Origin: Cloacibacterium caeni_C | Lineage (GTDB): Bacteria > Bacteroidota > Bacteroidia > Flavobacteriales > Weeksellaceae | Length of the DNA stretch: 25,365 nt | Direction: 5' to 3' | Assembly (NCBI GenBank): GCA_002422665.1 | Contig: DITA01000006.1 | Coordinates: 1-25,365 of the forward strand | Part shown: piece by piece, positions 1 through 6,747 of the stretch | Layout: the number at the start of each line of letters is the position of its first letter | Numbering within the stretch: the first letter of the stretch is position 1 | Notes under the pieces: generated by a model | Seen by the model: only the letters and a program-made list of their open reading frames with translations | Database searches by the model: none | Told to the model about the DNA's origin: nothing | Position numbers and translations under genes: made by a program

Positions 1-197
1 ACCGCATTTTCATCAAAAGCGGTAACTTTAATATCTAAAACATCTCCTGACTGAATATGGGCGCCATAAAAAACAGCTTGATTGATCTTAGATTCAGCTA
101 TGTTTTTTTCTTTTTCCATATATACCATGTTTTCTTTTGGTTTACATGAGAACATGGTTAATAATAAAATAAGGTAATAAATAAGGTTTTTCATCAT
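1..197 (-). CDS. polysaccharide export-type lipoprotein, N-terminal fragment (partial)
   Basis: The gene runs off the left edge, so only about 65 N-terminal residues are visible. They begin MKNLIYYLILLLTMFSCKP: a short basic start, a hydrophobic stretch and a Cys near residue 17-18, typical of a Bacteroidota lipoprotein signal. After a short linker comes GAHIQSGDVLDIKVTAFDEN, which resembles the start of the polysaccharide biosynthesis/export (Wza/BexD-type) domain, usually written as I-Q-x-D-D-x-L-x-I. That family forms the outer-membrane exit port for capsule or exopolysaccharide. Two in-frame ATGs (195-197 and 192-194) are possible starts and differ by one Met. A perfect TATCTTTG box lies 17 nt upstream. 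The family call rests on a short segment. The alternative is another lipoprotein with a similar N-terminal strand. Confidence 0.62.
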   Translation of the reverse strand, partial: MMKNLIYYLILLLTMFSCKPKENMVYMEKEKNIAESKINQAVFYGAHIQSGDVLDIKVTAFDENA

Positions 198-214
198 TTT
201 TTACAAACTAATCA

Positions 215-222
215 CAAAGATA
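215..222 (-). promoter_or_regulatory. -7 promoter box of the export lipoprotein gene
   Basis: The minus strand reads TATCTTTG, a perfect match to the Bacteroidota -7 consensus TAnnTTTG, 17 nt before the ATG at 197. I see no clear -33 TTTG. Confidence 0.55.
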
Positions 223-391
223 GATAAAAAATAAGAACTGTAACATTCAATAATTACCAAAATAAACTAAAAAAGCACTTATTATTGTGAAAATGACTTA
301 TATAATTAAACTTCATTTTTAATTTTTTTTTCAAAATAATTATATATTGTTTTTTTCTGACTCTAAAGCATTAGTTTCACCTCCATAAAAC

Positions 392-422
392 AAAAAATGT
401 TAGACTTTTCAGTCTAACATTT
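392..422 (-). terminator. rho-independent terminator of recX
   Basis: A perfect 12-bp stem (395-406 with 411-422) encloses a GAAA tetraloop and is followed on the minus strand by a short U-run. It overlaps the recX stop codon at 409-411, so the last recX codons form one arm of the stem. Confidence 0.8.
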
Positions 423-867
423 CTAAGATCTCTTCATATTCATATCCCTTTCCTATGAGATAGGTGATTGTTTTGCTTCTTTTTTGGTAAGCGGCACCTG
501 CGGGAAGTTTATCGTAATAATCTCTATAGATTTCTAAAATTTTAGCTTTGTAATCTTGCTCGTTTATTTCATCCATACATTTACGAATTAATTTCTCGGT
601 AATGCCTTTCATTTTTAGCTGATTGGCTATTTTTTTCTTACCCCAAGATTTTATATAAAACTTACCTCTGATATAACTTCTAGTGAACCGCTCTTCATTA
701 ATGTAATTTTCGGCAATCAGAAATAAGAGAATTTCTTCTTTGGCTTCCGGAATGAGTAAAAATTCTTTTAACTTCTGTTCTACTTCTTGATGAGAACGAT
801 CTTGATAAACGCAATAATTGGCTATTTTTTGCTTAATTTCAGAAAAAGTGTAAGATTTTTGTTTCAT
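409..867 (-). CDS. recX: regulatory protein RecX
   Basis: The product is a 152-residue protein of the RecX family, which binds RecA filaments and modulates recombination and the SOS response. It is short, highly charged and almost entirely helical, in the usual pattern of three-helix repeats: SHQEVEQKLKEF, then a block around INEERFTRSYIRGKFYIKSWGKKKIANQLKMKGI, then a C-terminal repeat ending GYEYEEILEMLD. The block with R-F-x-R-x-Y and the K-x-x-x-G-x-x-K-I spacing is typical of RecX. I start at the ATG at 865-867 (MKQKSYTFSEIK). An upstream in-frame ATG would add 19 residues of poor quality. The gene lies 117 nt downstream of glyA on the same strand with no obvious terminator between them, so co-transcription is possible. 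It ends in a strong hairpin. Confidence 0.9.
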   Translation of the reverse strand: MKQKSYTFSEIKQKIANYCVYQDRSHQEVEQKLKEFLLIPEAKEEILLFLIAENYINEERFTRSYIRGKFYIKSWGKKKIANQLKMKGITEKLIRKCMDEINEQDYKAKILEIYRDYYDKLPAGAAYQKRSKTITYLIGKGYEYEEILEMLD

Positions 868-984
868 TATGGTTAAAAAATGTCTTTGCCTTAATTTAAC
901 TGCCAAAAAAAAGAGAAACCTCACCGAAACCTTCCATTCTGTTTTCTAGAAATGAAATAATAACAATGAAATCTCCCTGTTCTA

Positions 985-2256
985 TTAATATTTAAAAAGA
1001 GGTTGATCACTCATCAGTTCATTAACCTTCGAACGAACTTTTGCAATTAGCGCTTCATCTTTGATATTGGTTACCACTTCATTGATTAAATCTGCAATGG
1101 TCTCCATGTCTTTTTCTCCTAAACCTCTCGTGGTAATGGCAGCAGTTCCTAATCTGATTCCCGAAGTGATGAAAGGTGACTTATCATCATAAGGAACCAT
1201 ATTTTTATTACACGTAATATCTGCTTTTACTAAAGCTTTTTCGGTTTCTTTACCGTTTACATTTTTATTTCTAAGGTCTACCAACATCAGGTGATTATCT
1301 GTACCTCCACTTACAATGTCAAAACCTCTGTCTATCATTGCTTGGGACAATGCTCTAGCGTTTGCTACCACTTGTTTGGTGTAGGTTTCAAATTTCTGGT
1401 CGATGGCTTCTGCATAGGCTACTGCTTTTGCTGCAATAACGTGTTCTAGCGGCCCACCTTGAGTTCCTGGGAACACTGCTCCATCTAATACGGCACTCAT
1501 CATTTTGGTTTCGCCTTTTGGTGTTTTGTGACCATACGTATTTTCGAAATCTTTGCCCATCATGATCATTCCTCCTCTTGGTCCACGAAGCGTTTTATGC
1601 GTAGTAGTGGTTACTACATGGCAATGTTCGAATGGTGAGTTTAATAATCCTTTGGCTACCAAACCTGCAGGATGTGCAATATCTGCCCACAATGTAGCGC
1701 CTACCTCATCTGCAATTTCTCTGAATTTGGCATAATCTAAATCTCTAGAATAAGCAGAGAAACCTGCAATCAGCATTTTTGGTTTTTCGCGAAGTGCTAC
1801 TTCACGCATTTGGTTATAATCGATAAGACCTGTTTCTTTTTCAACTCCGTAAAATACAGGGCGGAAATTAATTCCCGAAAAATTTACATGAGAACCATGT
1901 GTCAAATGACCTCCCATTGACAAATCCATTCCCATTACGGTATCTCCTGGTTTTAACACCGAAAGATAAATCGCTGCATTGGCTTGTGAACCAGAATGCG
2001 GCTGTACATTGGCATATTCTACGCCGAAAAGTTGTTTTGCTCTTTCAATCGCCAAAGTTTCTACTTCGTCTACCACTTCACAACCTCCGTAGTATCTCTT
2101 TCCTGGGTAGCCTTCTGCATATTTATTCGTTAAGACACTTCCCATGGCTTTCATCACATTATCAGAAACAAAATTTTCTGATGCAATCAGCTCTATGCCA
2201 TGCGTTTGTCTCTGTCTTTCTTTTTCAATCAATTCAAAAATGATATCGTTGCTCAT
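985..2256 (-). CDS. glyA: serine hydroxymethyltransferase
   Basis: A 423-residue PLP enzyme that interconverts serine plus tetrahydrofolate with glycine plus 5,10-methylene-tetrahydrofolate, the main source of one-carbon units for purine, thymidylate and methionine synthesis. Length and sequence are typical of bacterial GlyA throughout. IELIASENFVS lies near the N-terminus and NKYAEGYPGKRYYGGCE at 44-60. The PLP lysine is K221 in VTTTTHKTLRGPRGGM, and DIAHPAGLV at 192-200 includes the cofactor-contacting Asp and His. The start at 2256 is the first Met and gives the expected N-terminus (MSNDIIFELIEKERQRQ). A TATTTTTG -7 box is at 2277-2284. The leader overlaps the promoter of the divergent small gene at 2328. 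Confidence 0.97.
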   Translation of the reverse strand: MSNDIIFELIEKERQRQTHGIELIASENFVSDNVMKAMGSVLTNKYAEGYPGKRYYGGCEVVDEVETLAIERAKQLFGVEYANVQPHSGSQANAAIYLSVLKPGDTVMGMDLSMGGHLTHGSHVNFSGINFRPVFYGVEKETGLIDYNQMREVALREKPKMLIAGFSAYSRDLDYAKFREIADEVGATLWADIAHPAGLVAKGLLNSPFEHCHVVTTTTHKTLRGPRGGMIMMGKDFENTYGHKTPKGETKMMSAVLDGAVFPGTQGGPLEHVIAAKAVAYAEAIDQKFETYTKQVVANARALSQAMIDRGFDIVSGGTDNHLMLVDLRNKNVNGKETEKALVKADITCNKNMVPYDDKSPFITSGIRLGTAAITTRGLGEKDMETIADLINEVVTNIKDEALIAKVRSKVNELMSDQPLFKY

Positions 2257-2270
2257 ATTAGATTTTTTAT

Positions 2271-2304
2271 TTTGCTCAAAAATAAGAAATTATGCAGATA
2301 TTTG
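2271..2304 (+). promoter_or_regulatory. promoter of the small gene at 2328
   Basis: TTTG at 2271-2274 and GATATTTG at 2297-2304 (one mismatch to TAnnTTTG) are 22 nt apart. The implied transcription start near 2310 lies after the upstream ATG at 2292, which favours translation from the ATG at 2328. Confidence 0.45.
2277..2284 (-). promoter_or_regulatory. -7 promoter box of glyA
   Basis: The minus strand reads TATTTTTG, a perfect TAnnTTTG, 20 nt upstream of the glyA ATG. It lies between the -33 and -7 boxes of the divergent plus-strand gene, so the two promoters overlap. Confidence 0.55.
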
Positions 2305-2327
2305 CAGATAACTTTACATTAATAATT

Positions 2328-2621
2328 ATGGGAAAGAAAAAATATAAAAAACAGTTGCTGAAATCTCTGAAATCTTTAGGGAAATCTGAACATCTTCTGT
2401 TGGAAAGCATGACCAATTTAATGCTTCTAGGAGAACTGAAGAAAAACAATATTGAGTTTAAAGATGGTGATACCTTTACTTTTAAAGACAACATCTTTGA
2501 TTACAGCGAAGACAAAAACATCAGAAAAATGGCAAAACTTCGTCATAAAATGATGAAAACCATGAATAAACTGGTGGAGAAAAATAATTTCAAGGATAAG
2601 GAAATTAAGTTCTTATCGTAA
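2328..2621 (+). CDS. small basic protein of unknown function
   Basis: A 97-residue lysine-rich, mostly helical protein (MGKKKYKKQLLKSLKSLGKS...). A helix around HLLLESMTNLMLLGELKKN is followed by a short strand-like part (KDGDTFTFKDNIFDY) and a second helix rich in Met and Lys (KMAKLRHKMMKTMNKLVEK). I do not recognise a family. I see no signal peptide or membrane segment, so it should be cytoplasmic, and the charge would suit contact with nucleic acid or ribosomes (inference only). An in-frame ATG at 2292 would add 12 residues but lies upstream of the predicted transcript start. The gene is transcribed divergently from glyA and followed by a clean terminator, so it is a single-gene transcript. 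Confidence 0.7.
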   Translation: MGKKKYKKQLLKSLKSLGKSEHLLLESMTNLMLLGELKKNNIEFKDGDTFTFKDNIFDYSEDKNIRKMAKLRHKMMKTMNKLVEKNNFKDKEIKFLS

Positions 2622-2625
2622 AAAT

Positions 2626-2658
2626 AAAAAGCAATCTACATGAAAGATTGCTTTTTTT
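2626..2658 (+). terminator. terminator of the small gene
   Basis: The stem AGCAATCT (2630-2637) pairs with AGATTGCT (2645-2652) across a 7-nt loop and is followed by TTTTTT. The A-run before the stem means it could also work on the opposite strand. Confidence 0.8.
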
Positions 2659-2688
2659 ATTTAAAAATATGTCTAGTCCATTCTTTTT

Positions 2689-2770
2689 AAAACGCAAAGT
2701 TTTTTTATCCTTTCAACGTGTTTTTAAGAGAGCAAAGAAGCGAATAAATTCGCAAAAGCTTATGCTTTAC
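2689..2770. repeat. degenerate CGCAAAG-type intergenic repeats
   Basis: ACGCAAAG near 2692, GAGCAAAG near 2730 and TCGCAAAAG near 2750 recur at short spacing. They include a small palindrome GCGAAT-AA-ATTCGC at 2740-2753 and AAAGC-TTAT-GCTTT around 2755-2768. A related motif (CCGCAAAAGAGACAAAAG) is at 3781. This looks like decayed repeat debris between two gene ends. No gene is supported at 2659-2836. Confidence 0.4.
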
Positions 2771-2836
2771 TTAAATTTCAGATTCATTATCATAATGCTT
2801 TCTGGTTTACTTCTAAATCTCATCTATGATTCTTTA

Positions 2837-3718
2837 TTAAAACAAAGTCTTGGTTTCTGCCATTACAGGAACATGAATTTCTGTTCCGAATGCTTCGTTA
2901 ATTTTCTCAATGAAATAAGCCGACAACAACGGTGAGGCCAATTCTACATTCTGATGTACAAAGAAATACAAGTTTTTCAGGCCTTCTTCTTTCCATAGTT
3001 TTATTCGTTCTAACCAATCATCTAATCTGGCATAATCACTATCTGCATTAGCGCCTACATATCTTACAAAAGCAGTGTCTGATGTGAGTCTCATGTGCAA
3101 CATGTCTCTTCTACCTGCCGTGTCTACGATGATATTCGCGATGTTATTTTCTTCCAGCAATTGAGAGAATTTTTCAAAATTTTCTTCTTCAAACCATTCT
3201 GCACTTCGTACTTCTATCGCCAATGGAACTTCTTTTGGCCAGTCTTTTACAAGTTTTTCTACCCTGTCAAAATCTTTAGGTTTGAAATTATCATGCAATT
3301 GTAAGAACACCATTCCCAACTGGTCCCCGAAATTCAAAACTGAAGTCGCATAATCCGTCACCACATCAGTCACATTAATCAGTCTTCTGAAATGTGAAAC
3401 GGTATTGGTGATTTTTGGAAAAAACTTAAAATTGGGCGGTGTTTTTTCTTTCCATGTGAGCACTTGTTCTGGACTCGGCAAAGAATAAAATGTAGCATTC
3501 AACTCAATAGAATTGAATTGGGTAGCGTAGTATTTCAACTCATCTTTGGTTCCTTTTGGGTAAAATCCTTTCAGGTCGGTTTTGTTCCATTTGGCACAAC
3601 CGATGTAGATATTGAAATCTTTTCCTTTAGATTTTTCTAAAATTTCTTGGGTTTTAGGATGGTCTTTTGGAAGGGTGAAGTCTATTTGTGATGGGTCTGC
3701 AACTTGTCCGAATTTCAT
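2837..3718 (-). CDS. DUF72 (YecE-type) TIM-barrel protein
   Basis: A 293-residue protein of the DUF72 family, a widespread TIM-barrel group with no settled biochemical role. Hallmarks are IYIGCAKWNKTDLKGFYP near residue 36 (the family's G-x-x-x-W...F-Y-P start), YYATQFNSIELNATFYSLP, PPNFKFFPKITNTVSH, and later LGMVFLQLHDNF, PLAIEVRSAEWF and a C-terminal FFVHQN. Length is within the usual 240-300 range, with an N-terminal extension of about 30 residues before the barrel. No signal peptide is visible. TACCTTTG lies 24 nt upstream of the ATG. The gene stands alone between two repeat-rich spacers, so its neighbours say nothing about its role. Confidence 0.88.
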   Translation of the reverse strand: MKFGQVADPSQIDFTLPKDHPKTQEILEKSKGKDFNIYIGCAKWNKTDLKGFYPKGTKDELKYYATQFNSIELNATFYSLPSPEQVLTWKEKTPPNFKFFPKITNTVSHFRRLINVTDVVTDYATSVLNFGDQLGMVFLQLHDNFKPKDFDRVEKLVKDWPKEVPLAIEVRSAEWFEEENFEKFSQLLEENNIANIIVDTAGRRDMLHMRLTSDTAFVRYVGANADSDYARLDDWLERIKLWKEEGLKNLYFFVHQNVELASPLLSAYFIEKINEAFGTEIHVPVMAETKTLF

Positions 3719-3742
3719 TTTTTTAGGGTTTAGGAATTAGGT

Positions 3743-3750
3743 CAAAGGTA
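3743..3750 (-). promoter_or_regulatory. -7 promoter box of the DUF72 gene
   Basis: The minus strand reads TACCTTTG (perfect TAnnTTTG), 24 nt upstream of the start codon at 3718. I see no clear -33 box. Confidence 0.5.
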
Positions 3751-3780
3751 AAAAATTCTTGTTGATTTTTTGTTTTTAAA

Positions 3781-4045
3781 CCGCAAAAGAGACAAAAGAT
3801 TTTATTTTTTTAGATTTTCAAAAGTTAAAAAAGTTGAATGTTTTTTTTAACACAGAGAGCACAGCGTTTTTTCACAGAGAACACAAAAATTAACCAGCAA
3901 ATTTGTCTTTGCGAGGAGCGAAATGCAATGAAGTGACGAAGCAATCTGTTGTTTTTTTTGAAATTCTAAAATAATTTTAAGTTTTGGCTAAAGCCAAATT
4001 GAGTTTCCTTTAAAAAATCGGGATTTCTTCGTCTCCGCTCAGAAC
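3781..4045. repeat. gene-free cluster of unrelated short repeats
   Basis: No gene is supported at 3719-4070. In order the stretch holds CCGCAAAAGAGACAAAAG (3781-3798), two CACAGAG-type units (about 3851-3866 and 3872-3886), a segment reading GCGAGGAGCGAAATGCAATG followed by AAGTGACGAAGCAATCT (about 3911-3947; I recall a similar GCGAGGAGCGAAG...AAGCAATCT repeat from many bacterial genomes), a perfect hairpin TTTGGCT-AA-AGCCAAA (3983-3998), and TTCGTCTCCGCTCAG (4028-4042), which matches the inverted repeat of the GIY-YIG unit at 20051-20437. The stretch reads as a landing zone for several repeat families. Confidence 0.55.
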
Positions 4046-4070
4046 TTGCGACTCTACTGAATAAAAAATT

Positions 4071-4271
4071 TCAATCATTATCTTCAAGTTGGAAAATTTC
4101 TTCAACATTCATTTTAAAATATTTTGAAATTTTCAAAGCTAAAACAGTAGATGGAACATACTTTCCTGCTTCTAAAGCGTTAACAGTTTGTCTAGAAACC
4201 CCAATTCTTTTTGCTAATTCTTCTTGCGTTATATTTAAAATTGCTCTTTGAACTTTTATGTTATTTTTCAT
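4071..4271 (-). CDS. XRE-family helix-turn-helix regulator
   Basis: A 66-residue protein made of one HTH_3 domain: IKVQRAILNITQEELAKRIGVSRQTVNALEAGKYVPS, with the recognition helix SRQTVNALE at 25-33, then ALKISKYFKMNVEEIFQLED. This compact type with the V-S-R-Q-T-V-N-A-L-E-x-G-K-Y core is a small DNA-binding repressor commonly paired with a small membrane protein. The start ATG at 4269-4271 overlaps the stop of the upstream membrane gene (ATGA), so the two are translationally coupled. The likely operator is the palindrome at 4739-4768 in front of the operon, implying autoregulation (inference). Confidence 0.92.
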   Translation of the reverse strand: MKNNIKVQRAILNITQEELAKRIGVSRQTVNALEAGKYVPSTVLALKISKYFKMNVEEIFQLEDND

Positions 4272-4720
4272 TTTCTCGAAAGTAAATAATTGAACTTAAA
4301 CACATAAAGAACCAATGGTAAATACATTGATAAAATCATCACATTAAAAAAAGCCATTCCATAAATAGTTAAAAATAGAATTAAGACAATTAAATAGCTT
4401 ATCATTAGACTCCAAAACACGGATTTTAAACGAAGAAAATTTATATATTCATCTTCATTCTTTTCATTGGAAAAACCTACAAGTAGTCCACCAATAATAA
4501 TTAATAAACCCGTAAGATTAGTCACCCAATCAACTTTAGTAATTTGAAAGAAACCGCTTTCCGAAAACAATCCAGAATTAAAAAAAACTGGTAAATGAAT
4601 TTTAAAATCTTCAAAATTGATTTCAAAAATAATCATTATTAATCCCCATATTAATGAAGGAATAAAAATCAGCCAACCTACTTTTTTACATCTGTTTGGT
4701 AAAAGTTTTAAATTTTTCAT
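4268..4720 (-). CDS. small membrane protein co-transcribed with an XRE regulator
   Basis: A 150-residue integral membrane protein of unknown function, starting MKNLKLLPNRCKKVGW. Four hydrophobic segments can be seen: WLIFIPSLIWGLIMIIF (about 16-32), LTGLLIIIGGLLVGF, WSLMISYLIVLILFLTIYGM and FNVMILSMYLPLVLYVF. A loop between the first two carries a hydrophilic stretch, and NEKNEDEYINFLRLKS lies between the second and third. The ATG at 4720 is preferred: an in-frame ATG at 4771 would put the operator palindrome inside the coding region. The stop overlaps the XRE start by 4 nt. Membrane protein plus small XRE regulator is a recurrent pair in Bacteroidota, but its role is not known to me. Confidence 0.78.
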   Translation of the reverse strand: MKNLKLLPNRCKKVGWLIFIPSLIWGLIMIIFEINFEDFKIHLPVFFNSGLFSESGFFQITKVDWVTNLTGLLIIIGGLLVGFSNEKNEDEYINFLRLKSVFWSLMISYLIVLILFLTIYGMAFFNVMILSMYLPLVLYVFKFNYLLSRK

Positions 4721-4738
4721 ATTATATTTTTTTACACT

Positions 4739-4784
4739 TCTAAATGTAAAAAATATTTTACATTTAGACAAATATTTTTTACAT
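4739..4784. promoter_or_regulatory. operator-like palindrome with a third half-site
   Basis: A perfect 13-bp inverted repeat, TCTAAATGTAAAA at 4739-4751 and its complement at 4756-4768, has a 4-nt centre. A further ATATTTTTTACAT at 4772-4784 is the exact complement of 4745-4757, giving three copies of the ATGTAAAA half-site just upstream of the membrane protein/XRE operon. A near-consensus minus-strand -7 box (AATATTTG, 4769-4776) sits between the palindrome and the third site. A repressor bound here would cover the transcription start. Confidence 0.6.
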
Positions 4785-4827
4785 AAATCTTATAATTAGA
4801 CTGATATATCAGTTTTAATTTTCTGAT

Positions 4828-4859
4828 GAAAAAAAACCGCAGAAAAATTTCTGCGGTTT
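4828..4859 (-). terminator. terminator of nrdA
   Basis: The stem CCGCAGAAA (4837-4845) pairs with TTTCTGCGG (4848-4856) and is extended by A/T pairs. On the minus strand it is followed by eight T. It lies 38 nt after the nrdA stop. Confidence 0.85.
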
Positions 4860-4897
4860 GTATATTGTAAATCAAAAATCTTCAATCGTCAATTGAA

Positions 4898-6553
4898 TTA
4901 CGCTTCACAAGAACTACACGTTACAAAATTCACCATGAGTTCTTTAGAAACAGATTGTGAACGCTGGTAGTATAAGGTTTTAACGCCTAGTTTCCATGCT
5001 TCAATCATCAGATTGTTAACATCTTTAATCGCCAATGAAGCTGGGATATTCAGGTTCAATGATTGCGCTTGGTCGATGTACTGTTGGCGCTGTCCCGCTT
5101 GTGTAATAATTTCCATTGGAGAAATTTCTTTGAACGTTTTGAACACATCTTTTTCAGTCTGTGTTAGTTGTGTCATGTGTTGTACAGAACCGTGATTCAA
5201 CATGATTTCTCTCCAAACATCTTCATTGTCTAAGCCTTTTTCTTCAAGAAGTTTTGCTAAATATTTGTTCTTTCTCATGAAATTTCCTTTTGCCAAACCT
5301 GCTTTGTAGTAATTCGATGCAAAAGGTTCAATTCCTGGAGAAGTTTGCCCTAAAATTGCTGAGGAAGAAGTGGTAGGTGCAATAGCCATGGTAGTGGTAT
5401 TGCGCATTCCATAACCTTTCAGCATTTCTGGTTCGCCATAAATATTCGCCAATTCTTTTGATGCTTGTATAGATTGCTCTTGAATTTGTTTGAATGCTTT
5501 TGCATTAAACATTTTCGCTTCCATACTTTCAAAAGGAATCATATTTTTTTGCAAGTAAGAATGGTATCCTAAAACGCCCAATCCTAATGCTCTGTGTCTC
5601 AAAGCAAATTTACGAGCAGAAGACAGATAATAGTTCCCTTCAGTTTTTTCAATGAATTCTGACAATACCGCATCTAAGAAATAGATGGCTAATTTTACCG
5701 CGTTGGTATCTTTCCATTCGTCATACAATTCTAAATTCATGGAAGAAAGACAGCAAATGAAACTTTCGTCTGCCGTAGAAGGCAACATGATTTCTGAACA
5801 CAAGTTACTTGCATTGATTACCGCTCCAGAATCTTTGTATACTTGAGGTTTATTACGGTTGACATTATCGGTAAAGAAAATATATGGAAGTCCTTTTTTC
5901 TGACGAGATTCTAATACTTTTGCCCAAACTTTACGTTTCTCCATGTCTCCATCAATCATGTCTTGCATCCAATAATCTGGAACGCAAACTCCCATAAACA
6001 AGTTCTGAATTGGGCTACCAATTTCTTTGATGTTTAAGAATTCTTCGATATCTCCGTGGTCAATGTCTAGGTATGCTGCAAAAGCTCCTCTTCTTACGCC
6101 TCCTTGAGAAACTACATCCATCGCGGTATCAAATAATTTCATGAAAGAAACCGCTCCTGAAGATTTACCATTATCGGTAACGGCTGTTCCTCTGTGACGC
6201 AATTCACCAAAATAACCAGAAGTTCCTCCTCCGATTTTGGTCTGCATAATTACTTCTCCTAATTTATGGGTAATGCCTTCGATATGGTCTGGAACGTGAA
6301 CATTGAAACAAGAAATAGGCAAACCTCTTTGTGTTCCCATGTTTGCCCAAACTGGAGATGAAAAAGAAATCCAACCTTTGGTAATCATTTCCTTAAACGC
6401 AGGAATGAGTTCTGGTTTGTACAAGCGTTTTGCTGCCGCTGTAGTAATTCTGTCAATAGCGCCTTCTACGGTTTCTCCTTTTAGAAGATACCCTCTGTTC
6501 AGCATCTGTTCCGACTCTTCATTAAGCCACCAAATATCTAATTTTTCTTCCAT
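4898..6553 (-). CDS. nrdA: ribonucleotide reductase class I, alpha subunit (short form)
   Basis: The catalytic subunit that reduces ribonucleoside diphosphates to deoxyribonucleotides using a radical from NrdB. At 551 residues it is much shorter than E. coli NrdA (761), because the N-terminal ATP-cone is absent: the protein begins directly with MEEKLDIWWLNEESEQMLNRGY. Visible active-site features are C82 in PISCFNVH, the N250-L-C252-S-E254 triad (N, thiyl Cys, E), a partner Cys at 267/268 in ESFICCLSS, the tyrosine pair in TLYYQRSQ for radical transfer, and the C-terminal redox pair C546/C549 in TCSSCEA. The gene lies 191 nt downstream of nrdB with a hairpin-bearing spacer in between, and ends in a strong terminator. 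Without an ATP-cone, inhibition of overall activity by dATP is not expected by that route. Confidence 0.96.
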   Translation of the reverse strand: MEEKLDIWWLNEESEQMLNRGYLLKGETVEGAIDRITTAAAKRLYKPELIPAFKEMITKGWISFSSPVWANMGTQRGLPISCFNVHVPDHIEGITHKLGEVIMQTKIGGGTSGYFGELRHRGTAVTDNGKSSGAVSFMKLFDTAMDVVSQGGVRRGAFAAYLDIDHGDIEEFLNIKEIGSPIQNLFMGVCVPDYWMQDMIDGDMEKRKVWAKVLESRQKKGLPYIFFTDNVNRNKPQVYKDSGAVINASNLCSEIMLPSTADESFICCLSSMNLELYDEWKDTNAVKLAIYFLDAVLSEFIEKTEGNYYLSSARKFALRHRALGLGVLGYHSYLQKNMIPFESMEAKMFNAKAFKQIQEQSIQASKELANIYGEPEMLKGYGMRNTTTMAIAPTTSSSAILGQTSPGIEPFASNYYKAGLAKGNFMRKNKYLAKLLEEKGLDNEDVWREIMLNHGSVQHMTQLTQTEKDVFKTFKEISPMEIITQAGQRQQYIDQAQSLNLNIPASLAIKDVNNLMIEAWKLGVKTLYYQRSQSVSKELMVNFVTCSSCEA

Positions 6554-6622
6554 ATCGTTTTAATTTTTTCACAAAAAAAGAATTCTAAATTTTCCATTTA
6601 AAATTCAAGATTATTATTTATA

Positions 6623-6747
6623 GCAGAAAATTCTGCGATTTTTAATTTTTTATAAAATTATTGACGCTCGCTGTGCTCTTTGTCTAATCTTCCTAAAAAA
6701 GCAATAGCGAATATGAGTTGTGCGTCAAAAAAAGGGAATCCCTTTTA
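6623..6747 (-). terminator. nrdB-nrdA spacer with a terminator-like hairpin and an inverted-repeat element
   Basis: Right at the nrdB stop the minus strand carries a 7-bp AAAAGGG/CCCTTTT stem (about 6729-6745) followed by a T-run, a plausible partial terminator. Beyond it lies a 68-bp block bounded by TTGACGC (6661-6667) and GCGTCAA (6722-6728) that is visibly richer in G+C than its surroundings. A second hairpin GCAGAA-AA-TTCTGC is at 6623-6636. Read-through past the first hairpin would set the NrdA:NrdB ratio (inference). Confidence 0.45.

Noticed and set aside
1553..1735. Antisense ORFs within glyA, nrdA, valS and rtcB
   Set aside because: They are mirror frames of well-supported genes with no independent domain or start signals.
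2648..2935. 95-codon plus-strand ORF
   Set aside because: It runs through degenerate repeat sequence and into the antisense of the DUF72 gene. It has low-complexity composition and no recognisable domain.
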